Source: G965218495 sp965218495
GTDB taxonomy: Bacteria; Bacteroidota; Rhodothermia; Rhodothermales; Bin80
Reading direction: 5' to 3'
DNA length: 64,000 nt
Assembly: GCA_965218495.1 (NCBI GenBank)
Contig: OZ244626.1
Location: forward strand, 1,116,001-1,180,000
Shown: one piece after another, positions 19,284 to 28,654 of the stretch
How positions within the stretch are numbered: the first letter of the stretch is position 1
Layout: the number at the start of each line of letters is the position of its first letter
The notes under the pieces: model-generated
The model's input: the letters and a program-made list of their open reading frames with translations, nothing else
What the model was told of the DNA's origin: nothing
Database searches by the model: none
Program-made: the position numbers and the translations under genes

Positions 19284-19571
19284 ATGGCATCCTTGGCAAA
19301 GCGCAAGGTAGTATCTGCCTTGCAGAGGAAAGGGTTCGAGAAGGATAAAGACGGTGATCACGTGGTTCTGACGTACCGAAAACGTGACGGATCGCTATCC
19401 AATATCTCAACGCGCGTTAGCCATGGCAGTCGACCGAAGGACTTGGGCGACTATCTCATTGGGGAGATGAGGACACAGTGCAGACTTTCAAAAGACGAGT
19501 TTATCCGTCTCGCTAACTGCCCAATGGAGCAAAAGGAATACGAAGAGATAGTGCAAGAGCATCTTCGCTAG
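19284..19571 (+). CDS. HicA-like protein (possible toxin)
   Basis: A 95-residue protein. The first 60 residues resemble the HicA/YcfA double-stranded-RNA-binding-like fold: KRKVVSALQRKGFEKDKDGDHVVLTY, with the His in the position of the HicA catalytic His (GxH), then STRVSHGSRPKDLGDYLIGEM. HicA toxins are mRNA interferases. It has a longer C-terminal extension (about 35 residues) than usual HicA proteins, so a related non-toxin family is possible. It is translationally coupled to the preceding unknown gene. Confidence 0.5.
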   Translation: MASLAKRKVVSALQRKGFEKDKDGDHVVLTYRKRDGSLSNISTRVSHGSRPKDLGDYLIGEMRTQCRLSKDEFIRLANCPMEQKEYEEIVQEHLR

Positions 19572-19665
19572 CCCCTCGGGGTGTCCGCGATAGCCTAGCC
19601 CCTAGCAACTTGACTACGCAATTCCCTTATGTTGGGTAGACCATAAACCAACGGCTTAGACCTCA

Positions 19666-20391
19666 ATGCGCATTGCTACTTTGCTGGCCGGTGTGACGGC
19701 ACTATCCCTGGCCGCGTGCCAGAGCCCGGAATCCACTTCCGACTCCGAGATGGAGAGTGAGACCGTGGAACCGGAAATGACTGACGGCTGGATTGCCCTG
19801 ACCGCCGAACACTGGCGAGGCTACCAGAAAGATAGCCTGCCCTCTGCGTGGGCCGAATTGGACGACGGCACGCTACACTTTACAGGGGAGGGGGAAGGAG
19901 GCGACATTATCACGCGGGACCAGTACGATAACTTTGAGTTTGAGCTCGAGTGGAAGATATCCGAGGGAGGCAACAGCGGCATCATGTTTCGGGTGAGCGA
20001 GGACCACGACTACCCATGGCGTACAGGGCCGGAATTCCAGGTGCTTGATGATGACAATCACCCGGACGCAATGGAGGGGGACGACCGCTTGGCGGGCGCC
20101 AACTATGATATGCACGCGCCTTCAGAGCGCGTCGTCAAGCCGGTGGGCGAATGGAATACAGTGCGCATTGTGGTCAACAGTGCCCACGTGGAGCATTGGA
20201 TGAATGGCGCGATGGTTATCTCCTATACCCTGTGGAGTGACGAGTGGAAAGAGCGGATTGCCGGCAGCAAGTGGATCGATATGCCCAACTACGGAATGCA
20301 GCAGATCGGACACATCTGCCTCCAAGACCACGGGGATAAAGTCTGGTTCCGCAATGTGCGCGTGCGCCAACTGACAGCCGCTGACGCGTAG
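19666..20391 (+). CDS. DUF1080 lipoprotein
   Basis: A 241-residue lipoprotein with signal peptide and lipobox (LSLAAC), then an acidic linker and one DUF1080 domain (FEFELEWKISEGGNSGIMFRV; NTVRIVVNSAHVEHWMNG; HICLQDHGDKVWFRNVRVR). DUF1080 (3-keto-disaccharide hydrolase, laminin-G-like fold) includes enzymes that cleave 3-keto-glycosides made by oxidation of sugars. It converges on the PQQ dehydrogenase gene with one base between stops. The neighbouring dehydrogenases make a joint role in oxidative sugar breakdown likely. Confidence 0.85.
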   Translation: MRIATLLAGVTALSLAACQSPESTSDSEMESETVEPEMTDGWIALTAEHWRGYQKDSLPSAWAELDDGTLHFTGEGEGGDIITRDQYDNFEFELEWKISEGGNSGIMFRVSEDHDYPWRTGPEFQVLDDDNHPDAMEGDDRLAGANYDMHAPSERVVKPVGEWNTVRIVVNSAHVEHWMNGAMVISYTLWSDEWKERIAGSKWIDMPNYGMQQIGHICLQDHGDKVWFRNVRVRQLTAADA

Positions 20392-20392
20392 C

Positions 20393-22534
20393 CTACTCAG
20401 GCAGGGCAAAGGCTACGTACGTGTCGCCCGATTTTGTGCCCATCTTGCCGCCGCCGGCTGCGATTACCACGTACTGGCGTCCTTCTACCTCATAGGTCGC
20501 GGGCGTTGCATAGCCGCCAGCGGGGAGCTGTGTTTCCCACAGGAGTGCCCCGGTTTCCTTGTCAAAGGCGCGAAAGCGTTCATCCTTTGACGCGCCGATG
20601 AAAAGAAGTCCGCCTGCCGTAACCACCGGTCCACCGTAATTCTCGGTGCCTGTGACGGGAATGCCACGCGCGGTGAGCTCATCAAATTCTCCCAGGGGCA
20701 CTGTCCACACGATCTGGCCGGCGCTCAGGTCGATAGCGTTGAGTGTTCCCCAAGGCGGCTTGACGGCCGGGTATCCTTCTTCATTAAAGAACCGATTGTA
20801 TCCCGTGTGCCCATAGGGGCTGCCGGCAAAAAACGTGCTAAGCCGTTCCGCTTGTTCGTCTACCTGAGTCGGCGCCTCGTCATCCTCACCAAACAAGAAG
20901 TTGGTTACGTTGGCTACCTCCAATTCGGTCAGGAACCCAAAAGATGGCATAAAGCCCTTGCCACGTGCAATCTGTTCTGCTACCGCTTCTCGTGAAGCGC
21001 GGTCTTGCAAACCTATGAGGGCAGGGGACGACTGATCAGTGTTCCCTTCCATCTGGCTCCCGTGGCAGCCTGCGCAGTAGCGTGCATACAGGCCACTGCC
21101 GGTCGAGGCATTGTCAGGATTGAGCTCTACCATAGTCAGAATCCACGGCATCTCGTTGCTATTGACATACAGCATGCCGGTCGTGGGGTCGTAGCCGGAG
21201 CCTCCCCATTCTGCGCCGCCATCAAAGCCGGGATAGATCATCGTGCCCTGCGTGCTGGGTGGTACAAACTGACCGTTGGAGCGTGCCGTGCGGAAGATGT
21301 CCAGGACAAAGGCGGTGGCTTCCGGCGAGATGTCGGTTATGTCCTCTTCGCCAAAGTACTGCCGTGCAAAAGGCGGGGGCGCGGTGGGTATGGGCTGTGT
21401 CGGCCAGGCTTCTTCGCCCACCAGGTCGCTGGCAGGGAAGCTGTGTTCTTCTATGGGAAAGAGGGACTCGCCGGTTTCCCGGTCAAAAACAAAGACGAAT
21501 CCACTCTTGGTAGCTACCGCAACGGCATCGACCTGCTGACCATCTTGCTCAACCGTGACAAGGTTGGGAGGCGAGGGCAGGTCGCGATCCCAGATATCAT
21601 GGTGTACAATCTGATAGTGCCAGATGCGTTCACCCGTCGCCGCATCGAGTGCCAGGAGACTGTTTGCGAAGAGGTTCTGGCCTTTGCGATTGCCGCCCCA
21701 GAAGTCAAACGCCGCTGACCCGGTGGGCAGGAATACGATGCCTCGTTCCTTATCCAGGCTGAGGCCCGTCCACGCGTTGGCACCCCCGATTCGCTCATAG
21801 GCATCTTCGGGCCAGGTATCATAGCCAAACTCGCCTGGGTGCGGGATGGTGTGAAAGATCCACTTCATGGCTCCGCTTCGCACGTCGTACGCCCGGATGT
21901 GGCCGGGTGCACTCTGCGGGCCTTCCGAAAGGCTAGTACCCTGAATCAGCAGCTTCTCGTAGATGATTCCAGGGGTTCGCGCACCAACGGAAAGTCCGGT
22001 CACATCTCGACCCAGCCCCTTGCGCAGGTCGACCGATCCTTGATAGCCAAACGACTCGACAGGAATACCCGTTGCTGCATCCAGCGCAAAAAGCCTCGCG
22101 CCGGCGGTGAAGAGTATGCGCGACTGGTGAGCACGGTCACCCGCCCAATACGAGACGCCGCGCAGGATGGAGGGACCCTCCGCTACGGCACCAGCCGCAA
22201 AGGGGTCAAAGCTCCATAGCAATTCGCCCGTTGCCGCTTTGAGCGCGAACACTTTGACGCGCGGGGAGACGGCGAAGAGCACGCCATCCACGATGATCGG
22301 GTTGCACTGGATTTGCGTGCGCCCGGTAGTATCGGCATCGCCGGTGGCGTACGTCCAAGCTACCGATAGACGGTCAACGTTCGTACGATTAATCTGGTCA
22401 AGTGTGGAGTAGTGGCTACTGGTGTGGTCCCCAAGGTACACGGACCAGGTCCTATACGGATCCTCTGCCTGCCGGGAATTGCAAGCGGGCAAACAGAGCA
22501 GCACCACTACGCAAACGGAAGTGACGCGAAGCAT
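20393..22534 (-). CDS. PQQ-dependent dehydrogenase with cytochrome c
   Basis: A protein of about 713 residues. ATG 22534 gives a lipoprotein signal (VVVLLCLPAC); the frame also allows a TTG at 22540. The body is an eight-bladed quinoprotein propeller (TGELLWSFDP, TGERIWHYQIVHHDIWDRD, DRETGESLFPIEE, WGTLNAIDL, ETGALLWETQLP). A c-type heme site, CAGCH, is inserted at about residues 480-490. This layout is that of membrane-anchored quinoprotein glucose/alcohol dehydrogenases, which oxidise sugars or alcohols in the periplasm and pass electrons to heme. The substrate is unknown. Next on this strand, upstream, are an SMP-30 lactonase and a cytochrome c. Confidence 0.88.
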   Translation of the reverse strand: MLRVTSVCVVVLLCLPACNSRQAEDPYRTWSVYLGDHTSSHYSTLDQINRTNVDRLSVAWTYATGDADTTGRTQIQCNPIIVDGVLFAVSPRVKVFALKAATGELLWSFDPFAAGAVAEGPSILRGVSYWAGDRAHQSRILFTAGARLFALDAATGIPVESFGYQGSVDLRKGLGRDVTGLSVGARTPGIIYEKLLIQGTSLSEGPQSAPGHIRAYDVRSGAMKWIFHTIPHPGEFGYDTWPEDAYERIGGANAWTGLSLDKERGIVFLPTGSAAFDFWGGNRKGQNLFANSLLALDAATGERIWHYQIVHHDIWDRDLPSPPNLVTVEQDGQQVDAVAVATKSGFVFVFDRETGESLFPIEEHSFPASDLVGEEAWPTQPIPTAPPPFARQYFGEEDITDISPEATAFVLDIFRTARSNGQFVPPSTQGTMIYPGFDGGAEWGGSGYDPTTGMLYVNSNEMPWILTMVELNPDNASTGSGLYARYCAGCHGSQMEGNTDQSSPALIGLQDRASREAVAEQIARGKGFMPSFGFLTELEVANVTNFLFGEDDEAPTQVDEQAERLSTFFAGSPYGHTGYNRFFNEEGYPAVKPPWGTLNAIDLSAGQIVWTVPLGEFDELTARGIPVTGTENYGGPVVTAGGLLFIGASKDERFRAFDKETGALLWETQLPAGGYATPATYEVEGRQYVVIAAGGGKMGTKSGDTYVAFALPE

Positions 22535-22777
22535 TGGCAAGGGTTAGAATGAGTGTGGGCAAGATAGCAACGAGCCCCGCTTTCAGCACAGCGTTAGTTT
22601 TTCTGTTTGGCTGTTTCGCGAGAGCGTGTGATCGACTTCAAAGCGTGGATGTGCTCGCAAGAACCAAGCAATACGAGCAGTACGGACTCAATGCGCAAGT
22701 AGGCTGCGTGGTTCTGGGAAAGGGGCTGGCCACGAATGCATTGCAGTGATGCGCGACCATAAGCCGTGACTGCACGC

Positions 22778-23791
22778 TCAGAACCCCATGCCAGTTGTGC
22801 TCAGCCGAACCCTCAGGAGGTACATGTCGGCTGTAATGAACAGCACCGAGCCGTCCTCGCCAAACGCGCAGTTGCTGGTAGCCTGTCCCGTGTTCAGTGA
22901 ACCAAGATGGGTGCCATCAGCAGAGATTACCAGGACCCCACCCGGGCCAGTGGCAAAAAGGTTGCCGTTGACATCGACTTTGAGCCCGTCCGGCAGGCCA
23001 AGGCGCCCAGCAGCTGAAAGGTGAGAAGCATCAAAGAACACGCGTCGGTTAGCAAGCAGTCCTGCCTCGTCTACGTCGTATGCCACCCATATGGGGTTCT
23101 GCGGGTCCGAGTTGGCTACGTATAGCGTGCGCTCGTCGGGCGAGAAGGCGATGCCATTGGGCCGGGTCATCGTGCTGTCCAGCAGCGTTACCTGCCCATC
23201 GGTGCCCAACCGGTATACTCCCTGAAAGTCAATCTCTTTCGCCGGGTCGTCTACTTTCCTCTCCAACCCATAGGGTGGGTCCGTGAAATACAGGCTACCG
23301 CTGGAATGGTAGGTCAGGTCATTTGGGCTGTTAAAGCGCTTGCCGTCGTACCGGTCAGCCAGGGTTTCGTACTGGGGAACAGGGGACTCCAGTGGCGCAG
23401 TCAGCCTGGCGATGCGGCGATCACCATGCTGCGCGAGCACCAGGCGTCCCTCCGTATCCAACACAAGTCCGTTGGAGCCAACTTCGCCGCCCCGGGGAGC
23501 GTCACCCGTGTAACCGGAAGGCAGCAGGTACAGCATGAGCCCGTCTACTTCATTCCACCTGTAGATGGAGTTTGGCGGGATGTCTGAAAACAGCACTGCC
23601 TCCCCAATCCATACAGGACCCTCAGACCATTCAAAACCGTCTGCTACCACCTCCAGCGCAGCGTCTTGCTGCACAAGTGCGTCCAGCCTCGGGTCAAGTC
23701 GCTCGATAATTCCTACGGTCTCGTAGGGTCCAGATTCTGGAGCGCACATCGCAAGCAGTATCAACAAGGGAATCAGAAGAGCTCGGTGCAT
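22778..23791 (-). CDS. SMP-30/gluconolactonase-type lipoprotein
   Basis: About 337 residues starting at ATG 23791 (MHRALLIP); the earlier in-frame start would overlap the cytochrome c gene. There is a lipobox (LILLAMC), so it is a lipoprotein. It is an SMP-30/gluconolaconase/LRE-like propeller: EGPVWIGEAVLFSDIP, NSPNDLTYHSSGSLYFTDP, MTRPNGIAFSPDERTLYVAN, GLPDGLKVDVNGNLFAT hold the metal-binding Glu, Asn and Asp. Such enzymes open sugar lactones, the product expected from a quinoprotein sugar dehydrogenase, and it sits four bases after the cytochrome c stop. A joint pathway is inferred. Confidence 0.87.
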   Translation of the reverse strand: MHRALLIPLLILLAMCAPESGPYETVGIIERLDPRLDALVQQDAALEVVADGFEWSEGPVWIGEAVLFSDIPPNSIYRWNEVDGLMLYLLPSGYTGDAPRGGEVGSNGLVLDTEGRLVLAQHGDRRIARLTAPLESPVPQYETLADRYDGKRFNSPNDLTYHSSGSLYFTDPPYGLERKVDDPAKEIDFQGVYRLGTDGQVTLLDSTMTRPNGIAFSPDERTLYVANSDPQNPIWVAYDVDEAGLLANRRVFFDASHLSAAGRLGLPDGLKVDVNGNLFATGPGGVLVISADGTHLGSLNTGQATSNCAFGEDGSVLFITADMYLLRVRLSTTGMGF

Positions 23792-23795
23792 GGCA

Positions 23796-24299
23796 CTAGC
23801 GGCGCTGGGTAGAGTCAAGGGGGGCAAATAGAGAGCCCAGGGAGCCCGGTATGCCCTGGTTTGATTTCTGCATCAGCTCTTCAGCGGTCCAGGAGGTTGA
23901 TCGATCCGCCGTGGCTTTGCGCACCTGTGCTACCTGGTGAGGCGTAACGGCTGAGGCATCGTTGCCCCAGGCGCCGCGCACGTATGTCAGGAGGGCGGCC
24001 ACTTCCTCATCGCTCAAGAAGGACTTCCATGGCGGCATGGCACCGGAATACACGGTGCCCCCGACTTTGACTTCGCCCATCATGCCGCCTAGCACCAGAC
24101 GAATCAGGCGTCCTTTGTCTCCGGTGACCCAATCCGTTTCTACCAGCGGCGGAAAGACCCCAGCTATGCCCATGCCGTCGGTTTGATGGCATGACGTGCA
24201 GCGTGACAGGTAAATCTCCTCTCCATCGTCAACCGGTGGCATGGCCACAAAGGCAACCGCTGCAGTGGCGGCAACAACCAGTATTCCCAACAATCGCAT
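23796..24299 (-). CDS. Cytochrome c, monoheme
   Basis: A 167-residue protein with an N-terminal signal or anchor (LLGILVVAATAAVAFV) and one heme c site CTSCH near residue 34, with a Met ligand candidate in GAMPPWKSFLSDEEVAALLTYVR. It is probably the electron acceptor for the PQQ-type dehydrogenases on either side. It lies 10 bases after the next gene's stop on the same strand, in an operon with the SMP-30 gene. The C-terminal 50 residues have no recognised domain. Confidence 0.85.
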   Translation of the reverse strand: MRLLGILVVAATAAVAFVAMPPVDDGEEIYLSRCTSCHQTDGMGIAGVFPPLVETDWVTGDKGRLIRLVLGGMMGEVKVGGTVYSGAMPPWKSFLSDEEVAALLTYVRGAWGNDASAVTPHQVAQVRKATADRSTSWTAEELMQKSNQGIPGSLGSLFAPLDSTQRR

Positions 24300-24309
24300 G
24301 CGCGTAGGA

Positions 24310-27300
24310 TTACCTGTTAGATGGACCAGATTTCGGGATTTGCACGGTCATGGTGGTGGCCATGGTCTCACCACGCCCATCAGTGACAGTCAGACGCGCC
24401 GGGAACGATCCCGGTAGTTGATACGTGTGTTGTGCGACGCGGCTGGTGCTACTGGTGCCGTCACCAAACTCCCACAGAAACGACAAGAGGTCCAAGTCGG
24501 GGTCATAGACGTCCGTCGCATCAAACCGGAACTGCCGACCGCTCTCCTGGATCACGCTCGCGTCACCCAGCGGAGCGCGATTGCCCTCTACCCAGCGGTA
24601 ACGCGTTACCTGGGCATCCGGGCCTGGGTCCCAGAAACCATCGAACTCCGCCACATAGATGCTGCCGTCCGGGCCTTGCTCCATAGCGATTGGAGCTGTC
24701 GCCCGAAGTTTGTCGAACGTCTTGATGTTAACGAGCCGCACAGCTGGCAAGGAGATGTCCGGCACCTCAACGCGCACGTCCTTTTCGCGGTCGGCGTCGA
24801 AAGTGCCTTCCACGAGTTCTCCGTACTTGATCCAGCGCCGTGCCCAATCGAAGACGAACAGCTTGTTTTGGAACAACTCCGGAAAGGCTCCTTCGCCTTC
24901 ATGGCGATAGATGGGGCCTACGGTCGCCGAGCGCCCTCCACCTTCATAGGTGTATTCCCAAAAAGGCGGCACGAAACCAGGTATCATGTCCGGCTTCCAT
25001 TCATTGTAGAACAGTTTGCCCAAGGTGCGCGGCCAACCGAAATTCTCGCCACCTCTTTGCGACACGTTGTATTCGTCGTAGTCGAAGGAGGCGTCCGGGC
25101 CTACGACACCTATATATAGTGCGCCGGTTTGGTGGTCAACCTTGAAGCGATAGGGGTTGCGAAGCCCATAGGCATAGATTTCCCACCGCACACCGGGCTG
25201 CCCAAAAAACGGGTTGTCATGCGGAATCGTGCCGTCGCGGTTGATGCGGAGGATCTTGCCCCGCAAGTCCTGGAGGTTCTGCGCGGAGCGTTCCGAGTCG
25301 ACGTTACGTGACCAGTGGCGGCCCTTGAGACTATGACGCACTTCAAATGCCTTAAGCTGGTCTTCGCTGACCTCCCATTCCGGGCGCACCTCGGACATAC
25401 CGGTGTCGCCTGTCGAAATGTACAGTGTGGAGTCCGGTCCCCATTCAAGGTCACCGGCCTGATGGCAGCAGGTAGGCTCCGTAGGCACACGCAGCAGTAC
25501 TTCTTCTGGTCCCAAAAGGAGCTCGTCAGCTAAGTATTTGAATCGTGAGAGCGTATTGATAAAGGTATGCGGCTCCGCGTAGTACAGGTATACGTATGGG
25601 CTACCGTCGTAAAAAGCCGGATCCACCTCAATGCCGTAAAGGCCGTGCTCTATGTTGGTAGGATCCGTAGTCCTGACTCTAATTACCCTGTGCACATCTC
25701 CAGTGGCCGCGTCGTAGCGATGAACCTTGCCACGCAGTTCGGCGATCCACACGTTTCCGCGCTCGTCGACTGCTATGTCATCTGGCCATACTTCTTTGGC
25801 TATCACCTCTTTGATGCGGCGCCCGCCAAACTCTGCATCTGTTCTTCCCGCTGCTATGCGAAGGCCCTGAACGATATGCTCCTGAAACGCAGGAGTCTTC
25901 CACACGTCCGCAAAATGGCCAAGCTTCGTAACAAACACGAGGCCACCCTGGTGCTTGCGTATCCAGGCAAGAGGGTAGTCGTTACGCTCGTCACTGGCGA
26001 CATCGCCGGTCAGCTCGACGCTTTCCATACCTAAGGACATGAGCACGCGGCTGTTCCAGCGCGGGTTTTCGTCCAAGACATAGATCTCGTCGCGGATCCA
26101 GAAGTCCTCTCCAAGATGGCTGGTGGCTGGATTCTCGGCGTCATCAATGGTGATGCGCACGCTTTGGGTCCAGGGGTGCGAATCGAACAGGCCTCCGCCC
26201 ACCAATGCGCGGTATTCGTTCCAGTTGTAAAAGGCATCAAGACCGGCATGGGCTACAGCGATACCTTTTCCGTCACGCAAAAACTCCATGATCGCGACTT
26301 GCTGCTCCGGTGCTATGGTGGGTGTTTCTTCTTCTGCGTCCAATGCGGCCCGCGTACCGGTAAAGGATACCTGGGTGCCTCTCACGGAAAACGTGCCCGT
26401 GAGCTCGTCACTCGTGCGCTGAGCTTCAGCCTTAATAACGCCAAAGTCACCGCTATCGAAGGAAAAGGTGAGGCTGTCACTAGATGTCTCAAGGTCTTGC
26501 AGCGGGATGACGGCTTCAACAAACGAGATTGTGCCTACATACTCGGCAAGCGACAACGTCGCATCCATGGTCCCTTGCGGGGACTGGATAGTTAGCAGCC
26601 AATCCTCAGCGGGTGGTGCTGCTTTCGTACCGACAAGGGGTACGGGATTCCCCATGATCGCCAAGGTTCCTTCCAGGCCGTCACCCTTCAGCGCTAATGC
26701 AGCTTCCAGCTTCCCAGCGCCTTCGAGCTCCCAGAAAAAAGTCAGCGAGTCTCCCTGCAATGCCACCACTTGCAACTCAGCTACATCCGGAAACATGTTG
26801 AAAAATATGGCCCCGACGAGGCTGTCGGCGCTTCCCGAAAGTGCCAGTGTACCCTTGATCACGTTATCGGGCAATCGAAGCTCCACATCGTAGTTGGCAA
26901 ACGTGCCCTCAAGTGACAATTCTTCCGGTTCCGGTGCTCCCTCCGGCCGCGGTGCCCGCAAGGTGCTGTTCGCGAAGAACAGCACATCGTATTGCGCGAG
27001 GTTTTCGCGATTCAGGAGCATGAGGTCTTCAGTGGTGTCCACGCGGAGCTCGGTGGTAGCAGACAGCGCCGTCATGACTTCCTTCTGTGCCTGAATGGCC
27101 GCGCCATGGCGAAAAGCGTGTGTGGTGGTGACCATCAGGACGCGGATCTCCTCTTCGTCTCGCGCGTCCGGCGCGAGTTCTGCCAAAGTCATGGGCGTAG
27201 ATTCCTCAAGCACCTTGACTCGCACATCGCGAAACGCTACCCGCGAGCTGTCATCGTGATTCTGCAGGCCGATGTGGCCTTCACGCGAACGATCGCCGAT

Positions 27301-27801
27301 GAAGTCGTTGACTAGCTCATCGTTTAGCCATATCCGGTAACGCTGGCCGGTAACCATGATGCGGCATGCATTCCACTCGTCTGTCGCGTTGGCGGCAGCC
27401 TTGAAGGGTGCTGAGATAGCGTAGATGCTGCCGGTTAAGTGCTCTGGATCTCGGCTGTTGTCGATCTGGATCTCGTAGCCCTCGCGAACGGCCACCCATG
27501 GGTCGTCGCTATTCGGAAATCGCACAAAAACGCCGGCGTTTGCAGCGTGCTTGTTGACCTTCCAGTCAAGCTCCAGCACAAAGTCTTTGTAAGACTCTGC
27601 CGCATAGTAGAATAGGCCCATGCCTCCGTGGCTCTCCATTGAGCCATCATCCTGCAGGGCAAAGCCACCAGGCCCGGCCTGCTCCCATCCCTCGAAGCTG
27701 GTGCCATCAAACAGCGTTTGCCACCCGTCCTGCCCCCAGGCAGTGTGGCAGCTGGCAAGCAGCAACACTAAGAGCGTAGCGAAGCGTCTCGTACAAGTCA
27801 T
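24310..27801 (-). CDS. DUF1080-ThuA-PQQ dehydrogenase-PKD fusion
   Basis: A 1163-residue secreted protein (signal peptide 1-24). Domains in order: DUF1080 (about 25-198), ThuA-like amidotransferase fold (about 217-285 and 495-650), a soluble PQQ sugar dehydrogenase propeller (about 665-1060) and a PKD domain (about 1075-1155, FLWEFGDGTSS). The ThuA fold is interrupted by about 200 residues holding two related beta modules, both ending in a GT(K/R)AA motif. Comparable multi-domain fusions act in oxidative carbohydrate breakdown in Bacteroidota and Planctomycetes. Its start overlaps the preceding gene's stop by four bases (ATGA), so they are coupled. The fusion would place a 3-keto-glycoside-type hydrolase and a sugar oxidase in one polypeptide. 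Confidence 0.85.
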   Translation of the reverse strand: MTCTRRFATLLVLLLASCHTAWGQDGWQTLFDGTSFEGWEQAGPGGFALQDDGSMESHGGMGLFYYAAESYKDFVLELDWKVNKHAANAGVFVRFPNSDDPWVAVREGYEIQIDNSRDPEHLTGSIYAISAPFKAAANATDEWNACRIMVTGQRYRIWLNDELVNDFIGDRSREGHIGLQNHDDSSRVAFRDVRVKVLEESTPMTLAELAPDARDEEEIRVLMVTTTHAFRHGAAIQAQKEVMTALSATTELRVDTTEDLMLLNRENLAQYDVLFFANSTLRAPRPEGAPEPEELSLEGTFANYDVELRLPDNVIKGTLALSGSADSLVGAIFFNMFPDVAELQVVALQGDSLTFFWELEGAGKLEAALALKGDGLEGTLAIMGNPVPLVGTKAAPPAEDWLLTIQSPQGTMDATLSLAEYVGTISFVEAVIPLQDLETSSDSLTFSFDSGDFGVIKAEAQRTSDELTGTFSVRGTQVSFTGTRAALDAEEETPTIAPEQQVAIMEFLRDGKGIAVAHAGLDAFYNWNEYRALVGGGLFDSHPWTQSVRITIDDAENPATSHLGEDFWIRDEIYVLDENPRWNSRVLMSLGMESVELTGDVASDERNDYPLAWIRKHQGGLVFVTKLGHFADVWKTPAFQEHIVQGLRIAAGRTDAEFGGRRIKEVIAKEVWPDDIAVDERGNVWIAELRGKVHRYDAATGDVHRVIRVRTTDPTNIEHGLYGIEVDPAFYDGSPYVYLYYAEPHTFINTLSRFKYLADELLLGPEEVLLRVPTEPTCCHQAGDLEWGPDSTLYISTGDTGMSEVRPEWEVSEDQLKAFEVRHSLKGRHWSRNVDSERSAQNLQDLRGKILRINRDGTIPHDNPFFGQPGVRWEIYAYGLRNPYRFKVDHQTGALYIGVVGPDASFDYDEYNVSQRGGENFGWPRTLGKLFYNEWKPDMIPGFVPPFWEYTYEGGGRSATVGPIYRHEGEGAFPELFQNKLFVFDWARRWIKYGELVEGTFDADREKDVRVEVPDISLPAVRLVNIKTFDKLRATAPIAMEQGPDGSIYVAEFDGFWDPGPDAQVTRYRWVEGNRAPLGDASVIQESGRQFRFDATDVYDPDLDLLSFLWEFGDGTSSTSRVAQHTYQLPGSFPARLTVTDGRGETMATTMTVQIPKSGPSNR

Positions 27802-28595
27802 TTCATCAGGCCGGCGTAACCGGCGTGTGTGAGGGCGGTTTCTAACCCGCCTTCCATCAGTACAGGGGCAATTGCTCCGTCTCCATCAGCATCCACTCCG
27901 CTACGGCATCGGCTGAATATGGCGGTCATGGCCGCTGCATGCGAGCGTGCCAGGGAGACATCGCCCTGGTAGTCAGTCTTGAGGATGTTCAGGGCCTGTG
28001 CGAATGCCTCGTGGATCCAGCCGGTATCAGCGCTGGAATTCCAGAATGCGCTGGGCGCATCCCACATATAGGTCAGATCTACGCGTGGCTGGTTTTCTGC
28101 CTTGGTTACGCCATCTTCCAGCCGCATCCACCCTATGACGTTGTTTAGCGAGTGAATCACGTGCGGCAGGTGTCCTTGCGATGGGTCAGCTTCATATCGT
28201 GCCACGAGCCCGGCGCGAAGGTGCCTGGCGCGCCCCATGAGGCCAAGCTGCGCGGGATCCGTGACGTTGGGCGGGCTCTTTCCATGACGAGCCACGTGGT
28301 CTTCGTCGAATTCCTCGCCCGTTGTCTGCCAGCGGGTCTTCCAGCCATGCATAGCAGCGGCCCCTCCGCCACCTTCTGCCAGCCCGGACGGCTGCCCCCA
28401 GATGGTAGCAAAGACGCCGTCGGCGTGCTGCTTTACGCCTGCGAGGTCGGGCGCGGTTTCGGCGGCAAGACTATGCGCATGTGCCTCCTTAAGTAGCCGG
28501 TTAAGGTCCTTGAGCTGAGCGCCGGCATCGTCCTGCGCAAGCGCCGGGCCGCAAAGGATGAGCGGGCAAAGAAGTAGTGCCCCGAGAATTCTCAT
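27798..28595 (-). CDS. Secreted helical protein, unknown
   Basis: A 265-residue protein with a Sec signal peptide (LILCGPALAQ). It is mostly helical with repeated His/Ala-rich stretches (KEAHAHSLAAETAPDLA, AFAQALNILKTDYQ) and has an EF-hand-like loop, VDADGDGAIAP, near the C-terminus. The form recalls imelysin-like or other periplasmic helical bundles, but I do not assign a family. It is translationally coupled to the DUF1080-ThuA-PQQ gene, so it likely serves the same process. Confidence 0.65.
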   Translation of the reverse strand: MRILGALLLCPLILCGPALAQDDAGAQLKDLNRLLKEAHAHSLAAETAPDLAGVKQHADGVFATIWGQPSGLAEGGGGAAAMHGWKTRWQTTGEEFDEDHVARHGKSPPNVTDPAQLGLMGRARHLRAGLVARYEADPSQGHLPHVIHSLNNVIGWMRLEDGVTKAENQPRVDLTYMWDAPSAFWNSSADTGWIHEAFAQALNILKTDYQGDVSLARSHAAAMTAIFSRCRSGVDADGDGAIAPVLMEGGLETALTHAGYAGLMK

Positions 28596-28654
28596 GAGTC
28601 GGACGGGATGTGCTTTGTGGGTTATGCGATGCGGAGATCCATGCAGTCTCGGCG

